Shown here one piece after another: positions 11,691-23,825 of a stretch of DNA of 64,000 bases. Each line of letters starts with the position of its first letter. Positions within the stretch are counted from its first letter, which is position 1. The position numbers and the translations under genes were made by a program. Under the pieces are notes generated by a model. The model had not been told where the DNA came from. It saw nothing but the letters and a program-made list of their open reading frames with translations, and made no database searches. Source of the stretch: Himantopus leucocephalus (lineage: Eukaryota; Chordata; Aves; Charadriiformes; Recurvirostridae); assembly GCA_003993805.1 (NCBI GenBank), contig RSEF01000018.1, forward strand, positions 2,905,876 to 2,969,875, written 5' to 3'.

Positions 11691-13289
11691 TTCTCATGAG
11701 GTTTTGGCAGCATCTGAACTACCAACAGTAACTTTTCTGTCTGTCTTCAGGTCTGACTTGGAAGCCAAGTCAAAAGGGTGAACGTAATTAACTTTTAATA
11801 ATTAGTGATTCTTGAGAGAGCTGGGCAATAAACAGATCTGATTGGGAGAACTCTAATGAATCTTGGTTTTGTCAGAATTCACCATTTCCTCCACAGGGAA
11901 ATGTTTGACTGGAAGAGTTCATCTTCAAAGCACGACAGCGAAGACTTCCTTGCACCCTGCGAGCTGAGCAGGTTCTGCCCCTGCGTGCGTCCTGGAGTCC
12001 GGACCACCACGACATTCGCGCAGCGAGCCGGCCACGTGACGTGGCTGTGACACTACAGGGTCACGGCAGAATGAAACTGCAGTTCCCCTGGGAGCTGGAT
12101 CACAACCAAAACAACCATCCCTACTGTGACGGCAGTGGAAATGAACTTCTACACATCCCAAACAGCTCTGGAGATTAACCCCAACACATTCCATGAGAGT
12201 GTTGGAGCGTTTTCCTCCTCCCACCTTCCTCTCCCATGGAGCATAGCAAGTTTTTGACAAGCAACTGGCAAAAGTAATCTACGTGTTCAAACGAGTATCA
12301 AGTGACATCACCCCCCAATGCTATGGGACAGGCACCCTCCTGCCTAACTGTCCCATACCTCATCAGTATCTGCCCAAATGAAGATATGGTGAGGTTTCCA
12401 CTAACAGGACTTTTTCTGTCTCTAAAGAGCCACAAACAGCTTTTAGACAACAAAAAAACAGTGTCAAAGAGGACCTGGACAAGACAAACTCAGACTGCCT
12501 GAATCTGAAGGGAGAGAGCAGTCGGTGACTGCTTCCGAGTGAACTTTAGATGGATGGGTGGGAAAATGGGGACTCGTGATGGAACCAGACTTGCAATCTC
12601 ATTTCTGGAGCTATTGCTATTTCTCCTGCATGCAAGATGTTACCTCGTTGCTACTCCGACACTCTGCTCACGAGCCAGCTATTAGGATGAACTATGCTTC
12701 CCGCAGAATGGCACTTGCCTGCTTGAGGCAATGGTGCCATATTCTGCCATTGAATTAATTTGCCATACGACAGGCAGACGGAGTACTCGAATACGCCTGG
12801 AGCCCAGTGATTTTGGCTTGCTTTCACAAGGGACATTTCCTCTATGCATTATGATCAGGGGAAAAAGGAACCAAGTTTACCTCCTAGACAAATATTTATT
12901 TGCCGACCCATCAGCAAAGGGTCACTTTGGGTTTTTATTGCATCAGCTTGAACTATTACTTCCCCCATTGCTTTTCTTACTCAGCCCAAAAGCACAAGAT
13001 ACTACCACAGAGATCCGAACTCACAGGTGAGACTGTACGCAAGACCTTACAGCCAAGAGCCATACGGACTTGGATAAATATCGCAGTAAATCCTCAAGGT
13101 CTGTCCAATTCAGCTACAGACACTTTTTGTCACGGTAAGTGTTCAGAAAATGAAAATAGGATACAAAGGTCTATTCTCTCCTATAAAACACTAAATGCTC
13201 ACCTGAGGGAGGCTGATTCCCACGCCTGACACCTGCTTCTATGAAACCAGGTCCAAAATGTCACAGGGAAGAGGCTTGGGCAGGAACTG
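11691..13289. other. Non-coding stretch up to the first gap
   Basis: No gene or clear repeat recognised. The stretch ends at a 100-N gap, so a feature spanning the gap could be missed. Confidence 0.5.
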
Positions 13290-13389
13290 NNNNNNNNNNN
13301 NNNNNNNNNNNNNNNNNNNNNNNNNNNNNNNNNNNNNNNNNNNNNNNNNNNNNNNNNNNNNNNNNNNNNNNNNNNNNNNNNNNNNNNNN
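13290..13389. other. Assembly gap, 100 N
   Basis: Exactly 100 N bases, the conventional placeholder for a gap of unknown length. I recognise no repeat on either edge. Confidence 0.98.
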
Positions 13390-15539
13390 CCCAGGGATGA
13401 CAGGTTGTCCGGTCCCTTCGAGCCCTGTGACGGACAGCAGCGCGGGTTACGCGCTTCTGCAGATAACAGGAGTGGAGACTGACCCAGCAGCTTTCCTGCA
13501 CCCGACCTTCTCTGCTCTGCTTCCATTCCCCAGCAGCTCCTGCTGCTCTCCCCCCAGCTCTGATTTTATGCAGAGGACATATTCATCCCACTTCTTTTCA
13601 AAGGAGACAAGTTACCCATGTCCTGGAGCACGCATGGGAAAATACGACGATGTTCATTGTCACAGGCATACGACAACTGCACGATCATTTTCAGGAGTTA
13701 TTTTGATGGAGCAAAGCTATCAAAAGAGCGAAATAAGCTAAGTGGATGAGACACAAGAAAAAATTTTATCCATTAAGCAATTCTATTAGGTTACAGACCA
13801 AAGAGGGTTATTGATTCAAGGAGCACAGCATGAGTGACTAAATACTTCGGAGCATCAAAGACCCACTGCGGTCAATTACTGCTCACCGGCAGTAACGGCG
13901 CCTTCACGTTAGGAAAGGATGTGTTTTTCCAACACCAGTGATTTGGTGAAAAACTACGGTGTTGGCGCTAAATATGACAGAGCGTATGTTAGGACTACAG
14001 ACAAGAGATCATACAGGGAACATTTAAGCTTCTCAACAAACTAGTTACGCTGCTAACGATAAGCAAAGCAGGAAGAAGCAGAGAAACTCAAACACAGGCT
14101 GCACACAAGGCTGGCTCTTACGTGAAGGTGGAACTCATACTTTTTAATACAACATTCAAGAGAGACCAAGCTTATCCGCTTCTGGGAGACTCAGTCATGT
14201 TCTTCATTACAAGTTCATCTCCATATTCAATCTGGTAAGTTAGACTAAAGGCAACCAACATTAGCGCCTGTTACGGTTGGAGTCTCCCTGAGACAGCAGA
14301 CGGGCAGGTGGGTGACACCTACCAAAAAACACCCACGTAAAAGCAGAATTACAGAGTGACAAAATGGCAACTTCCAAAAAAATAAAGGCAAACTCCTCTG
14401 AGCAGCAGCAGAGAAACAGTGTTGGAGGCAAACGCTCTAGCTAAATCTCATTAACGATCCTAAACTTTCCAAATGATTTCGTATCGCCATGCAGACAAGA
14501 TGCTTTTTTTATTTTTTTTTAGAGGCTCAATTTTTAGAGATTGCTGAAAAGGAGAGGAAGACACACATCTCGTACATCTCTTCTGTCTCTCATCCAGAAC
14601 GAAGACACGAGCCAGGACTATGATATATTAAACTGAAAAACAACCCCACTTGCAAGTCTCCTGATGCTTGCCCATCATTACGCTTCCACTTGCAGAAGAG
14701 GCTAAGCTTGTTTCCCCAGACAAAAACTCAGTATCTGCTGAGGGAAATGCAGAATATTGCTGGCAAAAGGGAGGCATTTTGCATGACCATTTCCCTTTTT
14801 CCGCATTAATCCCCCCCTGCCTGTATAGCTCCTATGTGGATAGAATTAAATTATTTTTAAAGCTAGTTTTTCTTCCAATACTATCAGCGCTGCTTTTCAC
14901 TAGAAGCAAACGCACATAAACACAAGTTCCACAAGTTCAAGCTGATTTAACAAATCCCCCTGTTCTCTGATCCCATTGTTCCTCGGCGGGGCTGCCCACC
15001 GGCAGCTTCCACCAGGCAGAAGAAGCTGCCCCCTCCCCGCGGTGCGGGATCCACTGGGAGCTTTGGCTTCAAAGCGTGTGTTTTGTGTTCTTTTTAATTC
15101 TCAAATGCTAGAAATGAATTGGGGAACGAGGACAGCTGCTGGAGGCTGTTGCGAGGTGGTAATTTTGCAGGGTTTATGAAGCCAGGCACCCTGCCTTTTA
15201 CAGAAAACACTGTATTCCCCAGAGACATTTTAAAATAATAGGATGGGATATAGTTCTAGTATTTGCCCGTGTAAATTGTTCTTCTTCACCATTTTTTTCA
15301 CTCTGTTGGCTGATACAAAGGATTAAAAGCATCAGCATGTGGACACAATGCAGACAAACCCTCAATAATCCATTTTTACCCAACCTGCATATCATCAGGC
15401 GTTCAGTCTGAGAGCTCAGAGACCAAAACCGCCGGGCGCTCTGCGACCTGAACTGATCGCAATATAAAACATCACAAAAAAGGAGGCAGCTTCTACAGTT
15501 TATTCTCTGATTGATGTTGGGATCGATATTTGGATTATC
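13390..15539. other. Non-coding stretch, no gene recognised
   Basis: Unique-looking sequence. GC content is higher next to the gap (13390-13560), then AT-rich. No exon, RNA gene or transposon that I can name. Confidence 0.5.
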
Positions 15540-16015
15540 GGCGCTGGGTTCTGGTTGTGGTGTGTGCGGACAGTCCAATGTGGACGTCTGTCTGCAACCG
15601 TGCAAAGTCAGCCTGCGCCCTCCCGGACCCCTTCGCGCACAGGTCCGGGCTGCGGACACGCACACGCAGCTCCACGTGGGTTTCTGCGCAGGGGAGCAGG
15701 GACACAACTCACGCTATCACTTACGCACCTCCTGCAAGGCTGCACGTAACACGGATCTGCCGCAGGAGCCTGAACGGGAGTTAATTTTCTGTGCAAACAT
15801 CTTACTGGGAAAGGAAAACCCCCTGGTGTATACGGTGGAGCTTTCAACTTCACCTCCCGCAGCCCCGCCGAGCTGCCTCCGTCCACCCCGCTGCCCGCCG
15901 GGTCCCAGCAGACTGGCAGCAGACACCATCGCTATTCCATGGCCCCGGGCAGGCTGGCCCCAGTACCACCGCCGCGCTGCCGGGGCGTTTCGCTGTTAGA
16001 GCGGCAGCACTGCAG
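15540..16015. promoter_or_regulatory. CpG-dense, GC-rich patch
   Basis: Bases 15601-15660 alone hold seven CpG dinucleotides, and similar densities recur at 15841-15900 and 15961-16010. The flanks are AT-rich and CpG-poor. Overlapping ORFs in all frames are a by-product of high GC and not evidence of coding. A CpG-island-like stretch can mark a promoter, a first exon of a transcript running off the window, or simply a GC-rich unmethylated region. I see no TATA box or recognisable exon tied to it. Confidence 0.4.
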
Positions 16016-16060
16016 GTTTTGTAGTGGCCATCATCCAGCAATTCTCCTTACAAAAAATAA

Positions 16061-16061
16061 N
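16061..16061. other. Single N without flanking duplication
   Basis: An isolated N where, unlike the other single-N sites, I see no direct repeat on the two sides. It may be an ambiguous base or a join with no overlap. Confidence 0.9.
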
Positions 16062-16119
16062 CCTTTCTGATTCATACAGATCTTTATAACATTCTTTATG
16101 TTCCTTTTCTGGACAGCTT

Positions 16120-16232
16120 AAAAAAAAAAAGACCAAAAAAAACCCCACCAAAAAAAAAAGCCAAACAAAAAACCCACACACCAAACAAACCAACCCCAAA
16201 CAAAAAACAAAACTAAAAGGAAAAAAAAAGGC
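16120..16232. repeat. A/C-rich low-complexity tract (CAAA-type)
   Basis: The plus strand is made almost only of A and C in runs such as AAAAAACCCACACACC and CAAACAAACCAACCCC, so the minus strand is T/G-rich. Such T/G-rich low-complexity tracts are common in bird genomes and may be decayed poly-A or microsatellite sequence. They are difficult to sequence, and an isolated N lies about 60 bp to the left. Confidence 0.9.
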
Positions 16233-18439
16233 TTAAAAGGCAAGGGTGTAAAGGCTCTGGCTTCTCCTAGGGCACAAAAAATGCGAGGTCATGGGGTTTT
16301 TGATACAATCCATTTTCTGCCCAGTGGAGAGGCGCGAGAGTGCTGAATCACAGACACAGCAGATGAGAAAAAATGTATTTTGTTGAGACCAAAACGTTTA
16401 ATCTGAATGCTTGATCTCAACCAGCCTGGCTTTAACTGAAGATTTGCCACAACCTAGGCAGGATTCCCACGTTCTTCCAGAAGCCCCAGGTTTGGAGCAA
16501 AGCTATCCAATAGTATACCATGGGCTGAATGCTTTCCATGTCCTTAGCTCTGAGTAAGACCCACAAAAGCAATAGGCCAAGGACTTGTCCGAGCCCGGGA
16601 CACCACCAGTCCTGCTCTGGAGCTTTCAGGGCTGCCCATGAGGCAGGGAGCCCTGCAGCTGAACGGCTGTAAGAGCAGCTCGAGACCTCAGACGGTCAGA
16701 CAAAGAGTCACCGAAACTGGATTTGTCACAGACACTGTTACTGCTATCAAGAAGGTCACTCTCCCCGTGAACCTCCAAGATCCAAGATAAATTTTGAGTC
16801 ATAAATGCTTTGTCCGTATGTCCAGAATAGATCACATTTGGATTGAAACCAAGTGCTTAAGGAACTCCACACACACACTCTTCCCACAGGAGCTGGTGAT
16901 CATCAAGGTGACAACTTGGACCGTCCTTCCTTAACCCCCTAACGTGGCTGTTGACCCCAATGGGTTTGATACCACCCCTTTTCACGAAAGCACATGCTTT
17001 CCTGCCACAACCTGACTGCGTACAATGTGCACGACACATCCCATCACCACCAAAGCATTCCTCATCTGCATGGCATTTTGGAAGTCTGCAACATGCCAAA
17101 TCAATTGTCCATCTGTTGGCAATTTCACAACGTGTAGAGCAGGGACTGCACTTTATTTTCTTTGCTACATCACTCACCTATCAATACCCCAAGTAACTCT
17201 TCCTTCAAAACAAGTGTTTCATTTTATTAAAAAAGACCAAGCCAACCTACAGATGGCTTGGTACCAATTCCACTGAACAATTCAATAAATGTACAAATTT
17301 ATACTTCCATTAATCAATACTTACGGACGAAATGAAGGAGCAGCCTTCTGGGCACATATGTTTAGTGTCAATTCATGACTACAAGCTAAATATACCTCCC
17401 ATGGCTCCAAAAACCTCAAACAAAGAGCTCCTGTTCACTTGAGATGCACAGCCAGGGTCAGGTAAAGGTTATGAGTTATCCCTATCTCAAGGTTACTTAC
17501 ACAGTACATAAACTCCGGGATCAAGTTGCAGAGTCTGCAGCAATTGCTCACTCAAAGTCAATCACCTTCACTGGAGACCAAGCAGAAGCAGAGGCCTTTG
17601 GGTCTGCCCGGCTTCCAGGAGTGAGCGTGGCTGTTCTATCAGCTTTCTCTCTCCAGGGATGCCTCCTTAAATGTCAGGGCTTCTACAGCCGGCCCTGTGA
17701 ACCAGATTTGAAACAACACGACTGTTACCATTTCTTGATGTATTTTGGAGCGACTTCAAATTCAACAGAGCAAGAGAAGCGAGGTGAGGCCAGGAAGAGA
17801 GGTGTGAGAGGGCCCTGTGAAGGTCTGACTGCCTAGACACGAAACAAGCTGTTATTTCACCTTGAAACGCATCTCTGCCCAAAGGTGCCGTAGGACACCA
17901 GGACCACAGGTCACAGGACTTCTCTCTGGTGGGCTGTCATCTCATTTGAAAATCAGCAAGGAACAAAGTCTGCTCAGTTCATCCTTCACCCCAAAGGCTC
18001 ACTGGGTGAAGAACATCTCCTTACAGAAGAACAGCCGGGAGCCCAACTTCTCCGTGATTTTCACCTGTATTAAGAAAAAAAAAAAAAGTATTTACCCTAA
18101 AAGAATGCATAATCAGGAAGGATAAAAGGAAAAATGACCTGAACCACTGTTATGCCTTAAATCTGTGCACTCAGTGTCCACCAAGATCTCACTTTCTTTA
18201 AAGGGATTTCTTCAGAAGAATGGGCATAATTGCACTGCCCAGATTCACAGCCCAAGCATCTGATGAGCCGATTGTTATTTTGAAGATGATTATCAGCCTT
18301 TACATTTAAAAAAGAATTAACTGCTCACTCCCCTGCCAGAGAGCATAGCACACGTTTGGAAGAAGCCCCGTTCCATTCCTGCTGCGGACTCCTCTTAGCA
18401 GCACTAAGTCCTGAGGAATTTCTAGCCTGTCTCGCAGGG
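16233..18439. other. Non-coding stretch, no gene recognised
   Basis: No recognisable exon or transposon. A 13-A run is present near 18076. ORFs of 100-130 codons here overlap on both strands. Confidence 0.5.
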
Positions 18440-18540
18440 GAACGGCAAGGCTCAGGTCCGTATTATTTGCAAAGTGCCTTAAAACCATTCTGTGAAAGCT
18501 TTATATAAATGCAAAGTGTTATTATTGTATTACCTTTCCT
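18440..18540 (+). repeat. Possible tail of an ancient SINE or LINE
   Basis: The string TTGCAAAGTGCCTTAAAACC, then GAAAGCTTTATATAAATGC and AAAGTGTTATTATTG, resembles the conserved tail 'aaagcgctttgagatcc ... gctatataaatgcaaag ... ttattatt' of old vertebrate interspersed repeats. I cannot assign a family, and only the tail is visible. Confidence 0.4.
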
Positions 18541-18659
18541 GAGCTTTCACCCAGACTGCAGAGCTCTCCACTTTTCACATGCACACGTCAGAGGGAGAAA
18601 TCTTTTCTCCCTTATTAAATTGCTTTAGCTTTCTTGCTTGAACAGTCACGAGCTTTTGT

Positions 18660-18930
18660 GTGGTTGTAGGCACTGCCCGACAATATCCCTGCCGCTACAG
18701 CCCCCCCCGGCTGCCCCCGAGCCCCCTCCCGATGCCAGGGAGGGGAGCAGGCACAGAGTTCCCACTAACGCAGCGTTTCGTCCCACGGCAGAAAACAAAA
18801 GCGCCGAGCCCCCGTGCCAAATGCTCCACCTGCCCAAACGCTTTGTGCCCCTTGGCCCGAGCAGTGCATCCCCGTAAAGGCCGGAGGAGCTACCGCAGGG
18901 CGGGGATCAGCTGGAGCTTTCGCCTGCCCC
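18660..18930. promoter_or_regulatory. Second CpG-rich, GC-rich patch
   Basis: About 270 bp with many CpGs and C-runs (for example CAGCCCCCCCCGGC near 18699), between AT-rich flanks. It has no recognisable exon and no core promoter element. It lies roughly 2.7 kb from the patch at 15540-16015. Confidence 0.3.
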
Positions 18931-19030
18931 ATGTAATGCGTTTCCCTTCTATTCTTTCCCTCTCCTTTTACAGTGGTAGGTGGGAAAACAGAAGAGGCAT
19001 CTCGCATCGACATCAGAAGCCATCAATCAT

Positions 19031-22000
19031 CCTCTAAAAACAGCTGAATAATAGAACAAAAAAGAGAAAGAGAGAGAGAAAAGGGTCGGGGCGGGTCCTT
19101 GGGTATGGAAATGCCTGTCCTGGTGAAATATACTGTAAATTAGTCTGAGACAGGGGAATTTGGAGCCAGCAGGGTCCCCAAAGCTCACTTAATATCAACT
19201 CCAGAAACATTACACTAATGTACTTTTAAATATGATTTACAGGACGCTCTATCCGAGAGCATCGAGTGGATGGAGGAAAACGAAGAGCTGGTCTGGCATG
19301 AGTAATGTGCTTCGGGGCGGCAGCCGCCGCCTCCCTGCTGCAGGACGCAAAGCTGGGTGGGAGAGAAATCAGAGTACTTAAGGGGCAGCACAGCTTGGAG
19401 GTGGGCAGCCGCCCCCTGCGCTTGGGAAACGCCTCTCCAAGTACCCGATTTCCTTTGCAGATCAGAGCAGTGGGGATTTAGGCACATGCTTCCCATCCCC
19501 AAAAGCAATTGGAACATTCAGAAACCTGCACCCCGTGGAGTGTAAATGGCTTGGGCTCCCCACGCAGCTTAACCTTGAGGGACAAAGTCCCAAACCTCTT
19601 TTGGGGTGCACGAGGCTGAACCACAGCCACCTCTACGCAGGGATGCATGTGCTCAGGGGTCTCCGTGCTGCCTGAAAAAAACAGCCTCTCCCCAGGACAA
19701 GTCCTCCTAAATACATTAAATAACTCTATTAGGATGAATCTCAGGTGGTTCAAACCGGGAAGACAAAGCCCATCCACAGGGACCCTTCGGCTGTACAGAC
19801 TCCTTTGAAAATGCCTCTGTGATGGGTGAACTCCACTCATCGGGACGGAGGAGAAATCCCCTCCTCGCAGCAAAAGGTGCTCCTTCCATCAGCGTCAGCA
19901 GAGATTTTTGCATGGAGAGCAAACAACCTGCTCCCCACGATAAGAGTCCAGCCAACTGTGATATAGGACTTGTCAGCAGAGCAGTGCGGAGCGAGGGCGG
20001 CCAGCCCGCTGTCCCCCCATGCTAAGGACAAACAGATGGCTCCAAGTGCGGAGGGACAGGTTCAGCAAAGCACTTAAGCACACGCTTAAGTTTCAGCACG
20101 TTAGGACCTGTCCCCCAGCCAACAAAGCACTTGTGCCTGGGAAGCAAAGGAGACTATGGCAAGGGACTGGAATTAAGCACGGCTTGGTGAACTTGGCCGT
20201 GACGCTGTCATTCCAGTAATTTTCACTTCTTTTTTTAATAGCTCATTTTTAATTAAAACGTCCTTCAAAAAAGAAAATAAATACTTGCTCAGGTTAATGC
20301 TCTGTTTCTAATCTTGGTCGATTAGAGGATAACTGAATAAAACAAACACAAATAACTCCACTGTAACAATCTCCTATAGCATCATCATGTGATTCTGACA
20401 GTGTATTTCAAATTATTAACACTCGTTGCAGCTCTATTCATCATCATCTTCAGTGTCAAGATACTTCAAGAGGCAAGTGAGCTTTTAATGAGCTCTCACA
20501 CCGAAACAGGAAAGGAAAAATATATCCAGTGCATACTACTTTAATGATCACCTAATTCATTTTATTGTATCTGCTGTTATGATTTATGAATTAGGCAGAA
20601 AGATCAGAGACATTAGAGAAACACTCATGTGCACAATACCCAAAATAAGACAAATATGCATTTATATGTATTGAGTATATATACCTGGATTTTATATATA
20701 ACATTGCATCTTCACACTGGCGTTCGTTTTTCCTTATAAGCCCATGACGTTCCCACTGCACAAGTCGCCGTGTAATTATGGATTTGTCATATTGATTTAA
20801 ACTCCTACAGCCCATGGGTCCGCCTGCTTGCCTTTGTGTTTTATACCAACACAAAGAAAAGAGCTCAGGAAGGTGGTTCTTTGGCCCCGGGGTATTAATG
20901 AGTTGCTCCTTACGGGCTCTGCCTCTCTCCCTCCCTGACCCCGGCTCACACCCCCGGAGCTGAAATGATTTCCATCTGTCAACTGCGCAGGGGACAAGAG
21001 GCACTGGACGTTTCACAAATGCAAGTGACCCCTCTAACCCTCCCGGTGTAAGCACTTAAAACTTGCTCTCACTTTGTATTTATCCTGCAGTCACATCCCG
21101 TGAATAAAGGGGAACAATTTCCTTTCCACGGCAATGACTACCTTTAGTTAGGTGGATATTCCCCGCAGATGCCTGTTGCAGGGTTTACGTAGTGACTGGT
21201 GATTTCTCAGTGTCCTCCTGGAGACCCTGCAAAGAGCCGGGATCTGCAGTGCGACACCGCACCGGGCTCTTTGTACCATCACAGCTCAGGAATCCATCAC
21301 AGGGAATAAAACAAAGAGCCAAAGTCTTAGCCCGACACGCATCTGAAATAAAATCTTCCCTTTTTAAGAAAAAAATAAGTAAGTCAGAAGCTTCACGAAG
21401 CCGCTGGGATAGAGAGGATGGAAGCGTTGCGTTATAGCCTGTACGTGTGCCGGGTGGAAGGGCAGGGAGACGTCCAGGGGCGCAGGCTGCCGGCAGGACT
21501 AGCCCAAAAAGCTGATCCCCCGTGACGGGAAATCTGCCCCTGCGTCCTCATGACTCATGGAGAGCAAAAGCAGAGGCACGGACACCCTGGAGCTCCCTCT
21601 GGAGAGACCTTCATCAACAAATGACTTTCCGTGACTCCTGAAAGCCTACAGTCAAATTTATCACGCCAAACACGCACACAGGCTCCCCGCACCCTCAGCC
21701 ACTCACACTCAGCATCAGCCCGGCCACCACGTGCGGACACACGTATAACCTCTTCCCAGGCATTAGCAGGGGTAACGCAAAACGCCTGGGGCTTGTTTTG
21801 AAGCTCTCCTGCCTGTGTGCAGGGGTCAGTGCTCACACAGTGATGGGAAGGGGGGACAGGGACCCCGAGCTCACCACCACCCCACAAAGTCTTGGAAGTA
21901 GCTACTGCTGGAGAGAGGTCCTCCGGAGAGAAACTCGGCTGTTTGCACACACAGTGATTTACAGCTCCGGGCTGCCCCGGTGCACCTTCCCCCTGACTTC

Positions 22001-23260
22001 GAGCATTCACTTCTGCATCCCGTCCCCTCCCAGCACTCCTTGTTCCCTCTTTGCTTCTTCAACAACCATTCCAGTCATCTTGGTGCAACCTAACGCTGAC
22101 AATGTGACTACGTGACATTGAGGAACGCTTCCATTTTGGAGTGCAATTCACGAGCACGCCCAGCTCTGGGCAGTACAGCTGACTCACGCATCAGCCCTGG
22201 GCAACAGCCCTCATCTTCTAAGCTGCTCATTTTCGGGTTGAAATCATGACAACCGCAACCTGCGCTTTGGAAAGCCTTTGACCACCAAACAGTCAGTCTC
22301 CAGAGCACAGTCAGCTTAGTTGGCTCAGTCCTTCGTCGTAACATCACACGCTAAAGACATTCCGAGCAAGCAGGTGAACACAGCAGCCAAGAAAGCCGAC
22401 AAAGCCCACCTCTACCACACTCCTGGTTGCCATTACCTCTTTAAGAGAGCTTATCCTTCCAGCTCTAATATTAATTTCCCAATTAGAAAAACTGCCAGAC
22501 AATTTCATTAACAAATACCTCCTCGTGTCACTGAAGGACTTGTTGAGCACCTGCCACCAGCTGCTGTCAGAGGGGCACAAAACCTTTATGATCACCACAG
22601 GGACTGGAGTCCCTCCAAGGCAGATTGTGGTGATTCTCCCGCAGACGGGATTCTCCCCGAGTGCTCTCTGGTGTCAGTTTGCAGATGATGTGACGCTTTC
22701 TCTCGTCCCAAATATCCAGCTCCCGCCACCACAAATGGAACCAAATTCTTCCATTTGTACCTACGCCACATATATCTGTCATATGCTTCTCCAATGGTCT
22801 GGACATAACAGCAAGCATCCTTTCATCTTTACTTTCCAAACGCCAGCTCCAGCCATCTCCGCAGAAACCTTCAAACAGCTCGTTCCTTTCCCACCAAGCA
22901 CTATAATTCCCCCCAAATTCAGTTCAGCACCATCATAAACGCAATTATACTCTTCTTACCAGGAAGGACCTGCCCTCCACTATCCTTTGTCGAACCTTCA
23001 AGCCTCTAAGTCCACTACAAAGTGCTCTATGTGGGTCATTTTTATCTGTGCCCTGCTGCAGTACTTGCAACAAGACACAGAGAAGTTCCCCACTGGTGTC
23101 CATTTGTTCTGTTTTACCCGGTGTTTTCACAGCTCTCAGACTCCTTGCTGCAAACATTCTGCTTCAACTGAAAGCACTAAAAGATGAATAAAAATAGGAA
23201 CTTTGCTGAGGGTGCAGGAATCAACCACCACCTGAAATACCCCTGGAACAACAGCGTCCT
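19031..23260. other. Non-coding stretch upstream of the LTR
   Basis: No gene recognised. Contents I can name are a purine tract at 19058-19085 (GA-rich), an AT-rich block at 20220-20720 with TA runs near 20670-20700, and ordinary sequence elsewhere. ORFs up to 154 codons show no domain. Confidence 0.5.
19058..19085. repeat. GA-rich purine tract
   Basis: Twenty-eight bases of A and G only, mostly (GA)n. Simple repeat. Confidence 0.9.
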
Positions 23261-23455
23261 TGTTTCAGCTGGGATTGAGTTAATTTTCTTACTAGCGGCT
23301 GGTACAGTGCTGTGTTTCGGATTTAGGATGAGAATAATGTTGATAACACACCAATGTTTTAGTTGTCGCTAAGCAGTGAAAGACTTTTCAGCTTCTCATT
23401 CATACTGGCCCGCCAACAAGAAGGCGGGGGGCACCCAAGAAGCTGGGAGGGGACA

Positions 23456-23662
23456 GAGCTGGGACAGCTGACCCCAGCGCTATTCTATTCCATACGATGT
23501 CATGCTCAGTGTATAAAGCTGGGGAAGAAGAAGGAAGGGGGGACGTTTGGCGTGATGANGAGCTGGGACAGCTGACCCCAGCGCTATTCTATTCCATACG
23601 ATGTCATGCTCAGTGTATAAAGCTGGGGAAGAAGAAGGAAGGGGGGACGTTTGGCGTGATGA
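23456..23662. repeat. 103-bp perfect duplication joined by a single N inside the LTR (probable artefact)
   Basis: Bases 23456-23558 and 23560-23662 are identical, with one N at 23559 between them. The LTR family layout as I know it has this segment, including the TATAAA box, once. Perfect identity plus the N at the exact junction fits two contig ends overlapping by 103 bp that were placed end to end. Confidence 0.8.
23512..23517 (+). promoter_or_regulatory. LTR U3 TATA box (repeated at 23616-23621 by the duplication)
   Basis: TATAAA in the context GTATAAAGCTGGGG, at the usual place before the R region of this LTR type. The same hexamer recurs 104 bp downstream in the second copy of the duplicated block. 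Transcription start sites cannot be placed because of the duplication and the gap. Confidence 0.55.
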
Positions 23663-23725
23663 CGTTTGTCTTCCCAAGTCACCGTTACGCGTGATGGAGC
23701 CCTGCTCTCCTGGAGATGGCTGCAC

Positions 23726-23825
23726 NNNNNNNNNNNNNNNNNNNNNNNNNNNNNNNNNNNNNNNNNNNNNNNNNNNNNNNNNNNNNNNNNNNNNNNNNNN
23801 NNNNNNNNNNNNNNNNNNNNNNNNN
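23726..23825. other. Assembly gap, 100 N
   Basis: Placeholder gap between an LTR on the left and a CR1 sliver on the right. The missing sequence should hold the rest of the LTR and at least the 3' portion of the CR1. Confidence 0.98.

Larger units (their letters stand above)
23261..23725 (+). mobile_element. Endogenous retrovirus LTR, right side lost in a gap
   Basis: The sequence begins TGTTTCAGCTGGGATTGAG and continues with GTTAATTTTCTTACTAGCGG, GAGAATAATGTTGATAACAC, GCTGGGAGGGGACAGAGCTG, a TATAAA box (23512-23517), and CACCGTTACGCGTGATGGAG with GGAGATGGCTG before the gap. These pieces in this order are an LTR I recognise as widespread in bird genomes. It starts with the TG expected of an LTR and includes a U3 promoter; the 3' part with the polyadenylation signal would lie in the gap. 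No retroviral coding sequence is visible, so it may be a solo LTR or one end of a provirus whose body is not in view. The U3 contains a 103-bp duplication (23456-23662) that gives it two TATA boxes; this is probably artefactual. Confidence 0.8.

Noticed and set aside
13241..13741. 166-codon ORF across the first gap
   Set aside because: Frame continuity depends on placeholder Ns.
15511..15999. 162-codon ORF in the CpG-dense patch
   Set aside because: High GC depletes stop codons in all frames, and several frames are open on both strands over the same bases. The translation matches nothing I know.
22525..22938. ORF containing QFADDVTLSL, like the reverse-transcriptase FADD box
   Set aside because: The other reverse-transcriptase motifs are absent or wrongly spaced: the preceding GVP lies about 20 residues away, where roughly 40 is usual, and the DNA does not follow a CR1 pattern. 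Probably chance.
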